Assembly: GCA_017643395.1 (NCBI GenBank)
Contig: JAEPNP010000004.1
Span: forward strand, 357,745-421,744
DNA: 64,000 bases
Source: Rhodothermales bacterium
GTDB taxonomy: Bacteria > Bacteroidota > Rhodothermia > Rhodothermales > UBA10348
Direction of reading: 5' to 3'
Shown here: in pieces, positions 1 to 9,100 of the stretch
How positions within the stretch are numbered: the first letter of the stretch is position 1
How the letters are laid out: each line of letters opens with the position of its first letter
Notes under the pieces: model-generated
The model's database searches: none
Seen by the model: only the letters and a program-made list of their open reading frames with translations
Told to the model about the DNA's origin: nothing
Translations under genes and position numbers: made by a program

Positions 1-44
1 GCCGTAGGAGGGCACTCGCGCGTACCCCCGACCCCCCTTTCTGC

Positions 45-962
45 ATGTCCGATGTTGTCGTGCACGCCGATTCCCTCGGGAAACGGTATTCCAGTTTTCG
101 CAGCCGGCCGGTGCAGGCGCTGCAGGACTTCTCACTGACGGTGTCCCGCGGCGAAGTGTTTGGTTTGCTCGGCCCGAACGGCGCCGGCAAGACCACGTTC
201 GTCAAGGCACTGCTCGGCATCATCAGGCCAACCAGTGGCCGCGCACACTTGCTCGGCCATGCGGCCGGCCACCCCGCATCCCGGGCCCGCGTGGGTTATC
301 TGCCGGAGCAACACCGGTTTTCCGGACACCTGACGGCCAAGGGCGCGCTCGACATCTACGGTCGCCTGCACGGCTTCGACGCCTCAACACGCGGGGCCGA
401 AATCGAGCGCCTTCTCAACCGCGTCGGCCTGAAGGACTGGGGGGACGTCAAGGTGAAGAAATTCTCCAAGGGCATGATGCAGCGTCTCGGCCTGGCCCAG
501 GCGCTCATGGGCGACCCGGAAATCGTATTCCTCGACGAACCCACGGACGGCGTTGACCCCATCGGCCGTAAGGAAATCCGTGAAATAGTGACGTGGCTCT
601 CCGGCACGGGCACGACCATTTTTCTGAACTCACACCTGTTGAGTGAGGTGGAGATGGTCTGCACGCGCGTAGCGATTCTCAACAAGGGCAAGCTGGTGAG
701 CCTGGGCAGCGTCGCGGACCTCACCAGGGCGCCGGCGGCCTATGAAGCCGTCGCAAGTCCCATCGCCAATCCTCCGGAAGGTGTGAGCCACGACGGGGGC
801 GATCCCTGGGCGACCTACCGAATCGAAGCCGACTCGCCCGAGGCCCTGACCGAGAAACTGCGCGCATTGATCGGCGCCGACGCGGTCATCAAGGAAGTGC
901 GCGAAGGAAAACGGTCGCTGGAGCAGGCCTTTGTCGAAATCGTGACGGAGGAAGCAGCATGA
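45..962 (+). CDS. ABC transporter ATP-binding protein
   Basis: This is the cytoplasmic nucleotide-binding subunit of an ABC transporter, 305 aa. Walker A is GPNGAGKT at residues 43-50, the Q-loop lies in YLPEQ near 89, the ABC signature is FSKGMMQR at 140-147, Walker B is IVFLDEP at 160-166, and the switch histidine is in NSHLLS near 197. The C-terminal ~90 residues are the extension usual in CcmA/NatA-type exporters of the ABC-2 class. Its stop overlaps the start of the permease at 959 by four bases (ATGA), so the two are translationally coupled. The substrate is unknown. The gene starts 44 bases from the window edge, so an upstream operon member cannot be excluded. Confidence 0.95.
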   Translation: MSDVVVHADSLGKRYSSFRSRPVQALQDFSLTVSRGEVFGLLGPNGAGKTTFVKALLGIIRPTSGRAHLLGHAAGHPASRARVGYLPEQHRFSGHLTAKGALDIYGRLHGFDASTRGAEIERLLNRVGLKDWGDVKVKKFSKGMMQRLGLAQALMGDPEIVFLDEPTDGVDPIGRKEIREIVTWLSGTGTTIFLNSHLLSEVEMVCTRVAILNKGKLVSLGSVADLTRAPAAYEAVASPIANPPEGVSHDGGDPWATYRIEADSPEALTEKLRALIGADAVIKEVREGKRSLEQAFVEIVTEEAA

Positions 963-1834
963 GCATGTCGACCAAACTCTCCGGCTCCCTGCTGCTGACG
1001 TTTCGCGAACTCTGGTCCACCTACGTCACGCTGGGCCTGTTTGCGGTCACGACCCTTGCGTGGGTCCTCGCCTCCTTCGCGATGAACCTGGATGTGGTCG
1101 AAGGCTCCATCGCCGGCCTGCGCATTTTCGGCCTGGACGCTACCCCCAGCGACGCGGTCCAGGATCAGGCCACCGGCGAGTGGTCGCGTGTGGCCATGTC
1201 GCTGGACAATTTCGTCGTGGGCATCCAGAGTTTTGTGGTCGGGGCCGCCTACATGCTCGGCACGCTGCTCGGCGTCTTCGCCACGGCTCCGCTGACGGCC
1301 AACCTGATGAAGGAGCCGCGCATCGGCCTTCTGCTCTCCAAGCCGCTCTCGAGGCATTCTTTCCTGGCCGGCCACGTGCTCGGCGTAATGCTCACCGTGC
1401 TGTCGCTGGCCTCGTACCTGGTGCTCAGCGTCTGGATCGTGCTCTCCCTGAAATCGGGTCTGTGGCACTTCGAATTCCTGCTGTCGATCCCGCTCATCAC
1501 CATCATGTTTCTGGTGATGTACAGCGTGGTTCTACTCGCAGCGGTGACCACCGGCAGTTCCGGATTCGCGCTGGTCGGCGCGTACGGACTCATCTTCGTG
1601 AGCATGATTCTGGCCGGACACGAGGGCATTCTGACTCAACTGAACGAGGTCGGAACAGCCATTTTCATGACGTTCTACTACGTGCTGCCCAACTTCATCG
1701 AGTCGCTCGTGATCACCGTGCAACTCGTCGGAGAACAGTCCGTTGAGTCATGGACCCCCTTCATAGCGTCGGTCGGGTTTGGCCTGGCCGTCTATTTCCT
1801 GGCATTCCGATGGTTCGCTCGAAAAGACTTCTGA
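959..1834 (+). CDS. ABC-2 type transporter permease
   Basis: Integral membrane partner (291 aa) of the preceding ATPase, with about six hydrophobic segments. The first is near residues 20-45 and the last reaches the C-terminus, which ends in a basic tail (FRWFARKDF). The segment PLTANLMKEPRIGLLLSKPLSR between segments two and three resembles the cytosolic loop of NosY/ABC-2 permeases that docks on the ATPase. The start overlaps the ATPase stop (ATGA). Its 3' end overlaps the next lipoprotein gene by 25 bases if that gene begins at 1810. Which compound is moved cannot be read from the sequence. Confidence 0.88.
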   Translation: MSMSTKLSGSLLLTFRELWSTYVTLGLFAVTTLAWVLASFAMNLDVVEGSIAGLRIFGLDATPSDAVQDQATGEWSRVAMSLDNFVVGIQSFVVGAAYMLGTLLGVFATAPLTANLMKEPRIGLLLSKPLSRHSFLAGHVLGVMLTVLSLASYLVLSVWIVLSLKSGLWHFEFLLSIPLITIMFLVMYSVVLLAAVTTGSSGFALVGAYGLIFVSMILAGHEGILTQLNEVGTAIFMTFYYVLPNFIESLVITVQLVGEQSVESWTPFIASVGFGLAVYFLAFRWFARKDF

Positions 1835-2712
1835 CCCCCGTCCTGGCGCTGGCACTGGCCGGCTGTGTGTTCAACGCAGACCAGACCCTGCCCAAGCGTG
1901 TCACCGATGCCACGGACCTCGTTCCGGCGAACGCGCAGGTGGTCGCCTTCGCAGACATGTCGAGTGCACTCGGCACCTTCCAGGAGCTGGTGGCGATGGA
2001 CAATTCCGGGGATTTCCCCGAGGCATGGGCCAAAATGCAGGAAGCATTCGCTCAGGTGAACATGGACCCCGAGCGCGACATCGACTTTGTGGTCATGTAC
2101 GGCTCGGAGGGCTCCCAGCCCGTGGCCACCGCAGTCGGCCGGTTTGACGTGGATGCCATCGCAGACTTCATCGAGGCCGAGATGCCGGAACTCCAGCGGG
2201 TTGAGGGCGATGGGCTCACCGCGTGGACGCACGACTTCACTGCGATCGCCCTGTCGAACGACGGCACGAGGGCCCTGGCAGGTCGCGATGTCGCGGCACT
2301 TGAAGCAGCCCTCCAGGTGCGCGGAGGCGCCAATCTCGCTTCCGTCGGCGGCCCCGCCATGCAGAAAGACTCGTGGATGATCATGCGTGATCTTCCGTCC
2401 ATGCAGGGCGACGGGGAATTCCCCATTCAGGAGTTTGAACTCCTGGCACGGGCGGTGTCCGACGCCGCACTGGGCGGATCCCTGACGACCGATGAAGCAG
2501 CCGGCACGATGGTGCTGCACCCGCGGGAAGGCGTATCCGCAGACGATCTCGCGGCGCTGGTACGCGGCGTGATCGGGGCGATGCGCATGCAGGAGATTCC
2601 TGACGAGGTTCGGGAGCGTCTCGAGGCGGTGGACGTTGAGGCGAGCGCCGGCACCGTCGTGGTGACCGGTTCCGTCACGCGAACCTTCCTCGAGCAGATA
2701 GCCCGCTCATGA
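1810..2712 (+). CDS. lipoprotein of unknown function
   Basis: From the ATG at 1810 the product (300 aa) begins with a short basic stretch, a hydrophobic core and a lipobox (LALAGC, Cys19), which makes it a lipid-anchored envelope protein. An in-frame ATG at 1750 would add 20 residues with no signal character, so 1810 is preferred. The body reads as two or more similar alpha/beta segments rich in Asp and Glu, including A-N-A-Q-V-V-A-F-A-D-M near residue 40, but I recognise no named domain. It is sandwiched in an overlapping run with the ABC transporter upstream and the amidinohydrolase downstream (4-base overlap at 2709), so it may assist that exporter. Confidence 0.8.
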   Translation: MVRSKRLLTPVLALALAGCVFNADQTLPKRVTDATDLVPANAQVVAFADMSSALGTFQELVAMDNSGDFPEAWAKMQEAFAQVNMDPERDIDFVVMYGSEGSQPVATAVGRFDVDAIADFIEAEMPELQRVEGDGLTAWTHDFTAIALSNDGTRALAGRDVAALEAALQVRGGANLASVGGPAMQKDSWMIMRDLPSMQGDGEFPIQEFELLARAVSDAALGGSLTTDEAAGTMVLHPREGVSADDLAALVRGVIGAMRMQEIPDEVRERLEAVDVEASAGTVVVTGSVTRTFLEQIARS

Positions 2713-3599
2713 TCTATCGCACAGCGTCGGAGATCGACTTCGCGATCTCCGACCTGCCCCGTGTCGAGGGGCCGCGCCGGGTGCTGATGACAGCCCCGAC
2801 GCACTTTCAGGTCCACTATGTGATCAACCCGCACATGGAGGGCCATATCGGCAGCGTGGACACCACTCGTGCCCAGAATCAGTGGCTGGCCCTGAAGGAT
2901 GCCTATGACCGCATCGGCATCGAGACCCATGAGATTCAGGGTGCCGAAGGCCTGCCGGACATGGTGTTCTGTGCGAACCAGACCCTGCCGGTCCCGGCAC
3001 TGGATGCCCGACCGCCGAAAGTCGTGCTGAGCCGCATGAACTCAGAGCATCGCATGGCCGAGGTGCCGGCGTATGCGGAGTACTTCGGCGAACAGGGCTA
3101 CGAGCTTCTCGACCTGCAGGAGAACAAGGGCACGTTCGAGGGAATGGGCGATGCGATCTGGCACCCCGGCCGCTATCTGCTTTGGGGAGGCTTTGGATTT
3201 CGGACGGATCTGGAGGTCTACAAGCGCATGGCCAAGGCATTGGACTTGCGCATCCTGATCATCACGCTGGAGGACCCGGACTTCTACCATCTCGACACCT
3301 GCTTCAGTGTGCTGGACGATCAGTCCGTGCTGATCTACCCGGGCGCGTTTGACGATGAGGGACTCGGACTCGTAAACGCACTGTTCGAACGGGTCATCGA
3401 AGCACCTGAGGACGAGAGTCGCCGCCTGTTTGCGTGCAACGCCCACTGCCCGGATGGAAAACACGTCATCATCCAGGAAGGCTGCACGGAAACGGTGCGG
3501 CTCGTGGGCCAGGCGGGATTCACGCCGGTCGAGGTAAACACCGACGAGTTCCTGAAGGCCGGCGGCAGCGTGTTCTGCATGAAGCAGATGTTCTGGTAG
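2709..3599 (+). CDS. amidinohydrolase / dimethylarginine dimethylaminohydrolase-like
   Basis: 296 aa protein of the amidinotransferase/DDAH pentein fold, which hydrolyses guanidino groups (arginine or methylated arginine to citrulline). Visible family features are PDMVFCAN at residues 83-90 (substrate-binding Asp), FEGMGD at 143-148 (Glu and Asp), a catalytic-type His194 in FYHLDTC, and the nucleophile-type Cys290 in GGSVFC just before the C-terminus. The length fits DDAH/CtlX-type enzymes better than the ~410 aa arginine deiminases. The start overlaps the lipoprotein stop (ATGA), and the stop lies one base from that of the convergent VanZ-like gene. The exact substrate is not determinable here. 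Confidence 0.88.
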   Translation: MIYRTASEIDFAISDLPRVEGPRRVLMTAPTHFQVHYVINPHMEGHIGSVDTTRAQNQWLALKDAYDRIGIETHEIQGAEGLPDMVFCANQTLPVPALDARPPKVVLSRMNSEHRMAEVPAYAEYFGEQGYELLDLQENKGTFEGMGDAIWHPGRYLLWGGFGFRTDLEVYKRMAKALDLRILIITLEDPDFYHLDTCFSVLDDQSVLIYPGAFDDEGLGLVNALFERVIEAPEDESRRLFACNAHCPDGKHVIIQEGCTETVRLVGQAGFTPVEVNTDEFLKAGGSVFCMKQMFW

Positions 3600-3600
3600 G

Positions 3601-4221
3601 CTAGTCGGACTCTTTACGTCTCCGCATCCAGGTGATCACCAACCCGATTCCGATCACCATCCCGGCTGCCACCGCGTTGAATCCGATGTCCACAGGGTCG
3701 AACACGCGGTTCGGCAGAAACCACTGGATGGCCTCATCCACGGCACCCACTACGACCGACACGGCAAAGCCCGCTGCGGCCGGAGCAAACAGCCCGTAAC
3801 GACCGCGCCAGCGCTCGGAGAACGCCTGGTAGATCAGCATCGCCACCACGCCGTACTCGAACAGGTGCGTGCGAAGCTCAATCGAGTCCACGCGCATAAC
3901 CGCCATCGCGGCAGCGGCCAGCGCCCCCAGGACAAATCCCACCTGTTGAAGGCCGGGCTTTGTGCGGAGCCACGCCGCCAGCGCTACCGCTGCGAACGCG
4001 CCGACTCCGATCGTCACGGTGTTCAGGAGCATCGAACGCTCCCGCAGCCACTCGTTGATAATCTGCGCCGGCCCCAGCGTGGTATAGATGATCAGCACCA
4101 CCACGCCCGCCCAGATCCAGAGGCGCCCCTCGCGATCGGGATCCGCCGGGGCATCCGGAGGCGGCACCAACAACCACGGCACTACAAACAACACTGCCAG
4201 GAAGAGCGCAAGCGGAAGCAT
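3601..4221 (-). CDS. VanZ-like membrane protein
   Basis: From the ATG at 4221 the product is 206 aa with about six hydrophobic segments. The C-terminal half has the VanZ-family hallmarks: acidic and charged residues at membrane boundaries, and the stretch VDEAIQWFLPNRVFDPVDIG, which matches the usual E-x-x-Q...R..D..D..N motif. VanZ-type proteins are small integral membrane proteins of mostly unknown role; the namesake gives low-level teicoplanin resistance. The gene follows the decarboxylase with a one-base overlap (TGATG). A longer reading from 4305 would overlap that gene by 85 bases and has no membrane character in the extra part. Confidence 0.8.
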   Translation of the reverse strand: MLPLALFLAVLFVVPWLLVPPPDAPADPDREGRLWIWAGVVVLIIYTTLGPAQIINEWLRERSMLLNTVTIGVGAFAAVALAAWLRTKPGLQQVGFVLGALAAAAMAVMRVDSIELRTHLFEYGVVAMLIYQAFSERWRGRYGLFAPAAAGFAVSVVVGAVDEAIQWFLPNRVFDPVDIGFNAVAAGMVIGIGLVITWMRRRKESD

Positions 4222-5600
4222 CACAAGGCTCCCCGAATGATCTCCAGGGCCTCCTCCACCCGGTCCCGGTGGGTGCGAAAGCTCAGAATGGCGATGCGCA
4301 GCCAAACCTGCCCCTGGATCCGAGTACTCGAGAGCAGCACGCGACCGCTGCTGTTGATGCGCTCAAGCCACTCCAGCTGCTCCGCGTCCGACCCGCCACG
4401 CTTCCTGAACACAACCACGGTGAGATCAGGCCGCCACGGCACCTCCAGCCTGGGATCCGACAACAGCGCGCGCCACGCCTCATTTGCAAGATCCAGCTTC
4501 TCATTCAACTGATCCCTAAACGCCTGCACCCCGTGCAGATGCAGCGGCAACCAAACCCGCAAGCCGCGGAAGTCCCGTGACAATTCCGGTGACAGCAGGT
4601 CGAAGTCCGGCAGCACGTCCTGCTGGCCGAGATCCTGGAGGTAGTCCGCATCCTGCGAAAACGCCCTCCTCAACGCGTCTCGACTTCGTACCACCAGCGC
4701 ACCCGTGCCAAACGGGAGGAACAGCGTCTTATGGGGATCCAGCGTGATTGAGTCCGCCCGTTCGATGCCGTCGAGCAAACCCCGTCCGCGATCGGTAAGC
4801 TGAAATAGACCTCCATACGCTCCATCCACGTGGTACCACACCCCGAATTCGTCGGCCAGGGCTGCGATCTCGTGAAGGGGGTCCACCGCCCCGGAGTCTG
4901 TGGTCCCCGCGGAGGCACATATGCAGGCGGGAATAAGCCCCCCTTCGAGGTCAGCCTCCACGAGACGCCGAAGGTGCTCGGGCCGCATGCGGAGCCCATC
5001 GTCCGAGTCTACCATGCGGATATGGTCCCGCCGTATCCCCGCGGTACGCGCCGCCTTGACCATGCACCCGTGGCCGTGCTCGCCGACATAGACCCTAGCC
5101 CGATCCACGTTACCCTCCGCATGGCGCGTCCGGGCTGCCACGATCGCAATCAGAGAGGAAATGGAGCCCCCGGTGGTCAGCAATCCCTGCGATTCCGGCC
5201 CCAGCCTGAAGAGGTCGCACATCCACCGCAGCACACTCTCCTCCAATGCTACGAGGGCAGGCGCGGGCGTCACCTTGCCGGTATACCGATTCCACACGTT
5301 GGCCATCAGGTCCGCCAGCGCGGACGCATAGAGGCCACCTCCCGGGATGTACGCCAGATACGAGGGCCCGGAGGTCAGAAAAGACTTCTCCGCGGCCTCC
5401 GTGGCCAGATCCAGGAGCCCCGAGAAGTCGCCCGGCGTGTCGCCTGGCGGCTGGGCCAAACGCTCCAGAAGCTCCTTGGACGGATTATTCTCGCGCGATG
5501 GGGCCTGTGGCAAGCCTTCAATCGCCGCGACAGCCCGCTCGATCACCTCCGCGCCCTGGGCGCGCATTTCGTCCGAGGACGGCTCAAGCGGATGGGACAA
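4221..5600 (-). CDS. PLP-dependent group II decarboxylase (aromatic amino acid type)
   Basis: 459 aa protein of the fold-type I, group II decarboxylase family (aromatic-L-amino-acid, glutamate and related decarboxylases), using pyridoxal phosphate. Key residues are seen: TTGGSISSL at 142-150 (phosphate contacts), EHGHG at 174-178 (ring-stacking His region), HVDGAYGG at 257-264 with Asp259, and the Schiff-base lysine in LDPHKTLF (Lys291). The substrate cannot be assigned. The predicted start at 5600 is TTG with no obvious Shine-Dalgarno; an ATG at 5567 would remove 11 residues. A strong hairpin lies just upstream at 5614-5636. Confidence 0.9.
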   Translation of the reverse strand: MSHPLEPSSDEMRAQGAEVIERAVAAIEGLPQAPSRENNPSKELLERLAQPPGDTPGDFSGLLDLATEAAEKSFLTSGPSYLAYIPGGGLYASALADLMANVWNRYTGKVTPAPALVALEESVLRWMCDLFRLGPESQGLLTTGGSISSLIAIVAARTRHAEGNVDRARVYVGEHGHGCMVKAARTAGIRRDHIRMVDSDDGLRMRPEHLRRLVEADLEGGLIPACICASAGTTDSGAVDPLHEIAALADEFGVWYHVDGAYGGLFQLTDRGRGLLDGIERADSITLDPHKTLFLPFGTGALVVRSRDALRRAFSQDADYLQDLGQQDVLPDFDLLSPELSRDFRGLRVWLPLHLHGVQAFRDQLNEKLDLANEAWRALLSDPRLEVPWRPDLTVVVFRKRGGSDAEQLEWLERINSSGRVLLSSTRIQGQVWLRIAILSFRTHRDRVEEALEIIRGAL

Positions 5601-5613
5601 TCGAACGGACGGG

Positions 5614-5636
5614 GTAGGTTGCGGGGCGCAACCTAC
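5614..5636. repeat. perfect 10-bp-arm hairpin upstream of the decarboxylase
   Basis: Arms GTAGGTTGCG and CGCAACCTAC pair perfectly around a GGG loop. The element sits 13 bases upstream of the TTG start of the minus-strand decarboxylase, inside the 166-base gap to the next plus-strand gene. It could be a 5' leader hairpin or a dispersed intergenic palindrome. No U-tract follows on either strand, so a terminator is unlikely. Confidence 0.7.
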
Positions 5637-5766
5637 GAATCACCCAACCCTTGACCACAGGCCCCTCAGTGCCGTTTATGGGTGTCCCCCTCCCTGCCTC
5701 GGGAGGATTCGCGCTCCGATCCCCGTGGGATGAGGCCTTGCGCCCCACCATCGCGGGACCCGCTCT

Positions 5767-6117
5767 ATGAGGTGTGGAACGATCATATTGTTTGCCCTCT
5801 TGCTGGGCTGCTCGGCACCCGTGACTGAGCCGCAGCCACCTGTCGAGCCGGCGCTGGAGAAAATGGATCTCCAGTTGCGGCGGCAGCTGGCCTCTGCCGC
5901 TTCCAATCAGGTTCTGCCGGTTCTGGTCAGACTCAAGGGCAGCGCTACGGACGAACACCTGATGCGCGTCACTGAGACGGGCGTGCGATTCTCCCAGGTC
6001 TCGGAGCTCATTCTATCAGTGCGGGGCGTGCCTCGCGAAATTGGCGCCCTCTCCCGCCTGGATTTCGTTGAACGAATGGAAGGCTCCAGGCGGGTGACGC
6101 CTGGAGTCCGACGATGA
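5767..6117 (+). CDS. small lipoprotein resembling a peptidase inhibitor I9 / propeptide domain
   Basis: 116 aa. A signal peptide with lipobox (LLLGCS, Cys15) is followed by a Pro-rich linker and one small domain. The pattern VLPVLVRLKG...VSELILSVRG...EIGALSRLDFVERME resembles the I9 fold of subtilisin propeptides, with two beta-alpha-beta halves ending in a strand before the cleavage site. It overlaps the start of the subtilase gene by four bases (ATGA). I infer a membrane-anchored inhibitor or folding helper for that protease; the resemblance is by eye and the domain call is tentative. Confidence 0.72.
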   Translation: MRCGTIILFALLLGCSAPVTEPQPPVEPALEKMDLQLRRQLASAASNQVLPVLVRLKGSATDEHLMRVTETGVRFSQVSELILSVRGVPREIGALSRLDFVERMEGSRRVTPGVRR

Positions 6118-9100
6118 GGTCCTTCGGCCTGCTTCCCCTTGTTCTACTGAGTTGTCTGACGGTCGCTGCCAGCGCACAGACCGCATCGCTCGACATCGGG
6201 CTGAAAAGAATGCTGGCCGATCCGGATCGCTATCTCGCAGCCCAGCAGGCCGGACCCGAGCGATTCCTGGATGCGGAACTCCGAGCTGGAAAGACCTCTC
6301 ACGGCCCCGTACATCTCAAGATCCGAGCCCGGAACCCCGCGCTGGCCGCGAGCGCGGTGGCACAGGTGGGCGGCAGTTCAGCGCTCGTTCCAGGGACGGA
6401 CATCCTCACGGCCATTGTGCCCCTCGCCGCAGTCCGCCGACTAGCCAGCACCCCCGGCGTCGTGCGCCTGGAATTGGCCAGAAGAGTACGCCCGATGGGC
6501 ACAGCGGCCCGCCGAAACGATCTCGCAGTCGCCTCCGTGAACGCCGATCAGGTCCATGCCGGCACGGGATTGTCGCAGGGTTATGACGGATCGGGGGTCA
6601 TATTGGGCGTGATCGACACCGGCATAGACTGGCGGCACCTCGACTTTACCGACCCGGACGACCCCACCCAATCGCGCGTATGGGCCATCTGGGACCAGAA
6701 CGACACGCAGGGCCCGCCCCCCGCAGGTTTCTCCTACGGCACTCTGTGGACGCGAAGCCAGATCGAGGCCGCGCTGACCGGCGGCGCGGCGGTGCGCCAA
6801 AGGGACGAGGACGGCCACGGCACCCACGTGGCCGGATCGGCGGCAGGCACTGGAGCGGCAAACGGTCAGCACGCAGGTGCCGCCCCGGGCGCGGACATCA
6901 TGATGGTGGCCACGAATTGGCTGGACACCGGCATTGTGGACGGTGCGAAATGGATCTTCGACACCGCCACCTATCTGGCCCGGCCAGCCGCCGTCAATGC
7001 CAGCCTGGGCACGCATGCTGGCCCGCATGACGGTACAGCACTCATGGACCAGGCGTTGGACGCGATGCTGGCAGCCGAGCCCGGTCGCGCGTTCCTCGCT
7101 GCGGCCGGCAATGAAGGCGCATCTACCATCCACTGGGGCACGAGTGCGCTCGCCTCCGCCTCGGCATACGTCGAGGTGTTCAACTTCTGGGACGTGTTCG
7201 GGTATCCGGAGGGCATCGTCTCCCTGACCGGCGTTGTACCCACCTCAGAATTGCAGAACATCGAGGTCTCGTTTTCGGCAGACAGTGCCGGGTCGTTCCT
7301 GAACCCCATGTCTGCTGCCAGACTGGGCACTACCCCGTGGAGGTCGTTGACCGACGTCGCGGAAGAGGTGTTCGGCACCCTCGATACACTCCGGTACGGC
7401 TCCGGCCAAATCGCCGGTCTTGGCCAAATCGCCGTGTCACGCATCGACGACAGAAACTCTGAGATCTGGATCGGCATCTCGGATTCCCTCTGGGCAGACG
7501 GGGAAGACCAGTTTGGAGACCCGGTGCTTTTCGGCGCCGAGCTGTGGCGGATCAGGGTGCGCGGATCGGGCTTCTTCCACCTTTGGAAGGACGATGGGAC
7601 CATCATCACGACAGATCCTGGCAGCTATGGGGCAACCCCAGACCCTGATTTTTTGCCCGGCAACAATGACTACTCGGTGGGCTCTCCGGCGGGAGGCAAC
7701 CTGGTGATTGCCGTCGGAGCCTCAACCAACCGCGCATACTCAGATGACTGTGGCAGCCTTTCCGCGGGGGATCTCGCCTGCTTCTCCAGTCGAGGCCCGA
7801 CCGTGGACGGCCGAGTCAAACCAGATATCACGGCACCCGGACACCGTGTCACGTCTACACTGTCCCAGGATGTAGACCAGTTCGCCCTGGATGACGTCTC
7901 CTCCGACGGCATGCACTGGACCATCAGCGGCACAAGCATGGCGACCCCTGTGGCGACAGGGGCGACTGCCCTACTTCTGCAACAGAGACCGAATCTGAAC
8001 ATCGACCAGATTAGGAGCCTGCTCTTGAACACGACTTCTCGCGATGCCCAGACCGGGACCGTGCCCAACAACGACTGGGGCACCGGAAAGCTGGACATTC
8101 TGGCTGCCATGCAGGCTTCCACCCCGGCCGCCAGCGCCCTCAACTCGCCCCCGCGTTTCGTCACCGCGCTCCCCGACACGACCATCGAGTCGGCTCCGAA
8201 CGTGCTCGCGTTTCAGTTCGCGGGCACCGACCCGGAGGGTCAATCGCTGACGTTCCGCTCGCCGGACCTGCCTGCGGGTGCTACACTGGACGCTTCCACC
8301 GGACTTCTCCGCTGGCAGCCCGCCGCCACCGATGTCGGTACGTGGATCGTAGGGTTCTGGGCATCTGACGGCGTGATGTCGGCTACGCACACGGCAGCCA
8401 TCACGGTGCAGGCTGCCGCCAACCTCGCACCAGCGTTCACCAGCGTGCTTAGCGACACGACGGTCGCGCCGTTCAGTGAGGTGAGCGTGACATACCGCTG
8501 GGTCGACCCCAACCTGGACTCGCTCTCGCTGACCACCCCTGAACTGCCGACGAGCGCCACTGTCTTCGAAAGATTCGACGGCGGAGCCGCCGACCTGCTA
8601 TGGTTTCCCGATGACTCCGAAATCGGAGAGCATCGCATCACACTCACTGTGAGCGATGGCCAGGAAGCAGTGTCCACCACGGCCGTGGTTACCGTCGAGG
8701 CCGCCACCGGCGGCGCCCCCGTGTTTACCGCTTTGATGCCCGACACCACGGTCACAGCGGGAACCACCCTCGGCTTTCAGTACGAGGCCGGTGACGGCTC
8801 CGGTTTTTCGCCGTTCTTTGTCGTTGACGATGCCCCCCTGAATGCCACACTATCCGAGTCGGGGGCCTTCGCCTGGACGCCGGATGAGTCAGAAGTAGGC
8901 ACCCACACCGTTGCCGTCACCGCCCTGGGCACGTTTGGAGCGACCAGCACCGAGTCCATCGTCACCGTCGTCTCCGGGATCAACGCGGCACCGACGTTTG
9001 CCAGCGCGTTGCCCGACACGACCATCAATACGGGCTCGACGCTCACGTTCGCTTACACGGCCACAGACATCAACCGAGATCCCCTCACGTTCACCCTGAC

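Noticed and set aside
3601..4221. VanZ-like gene as a glycopeptide resistance determinant
   Set aside because: No VanA/H/X-type genes or VanRS sensors are nearby; VanZ-like proteins are widespread and mostly unrelated to resistance.
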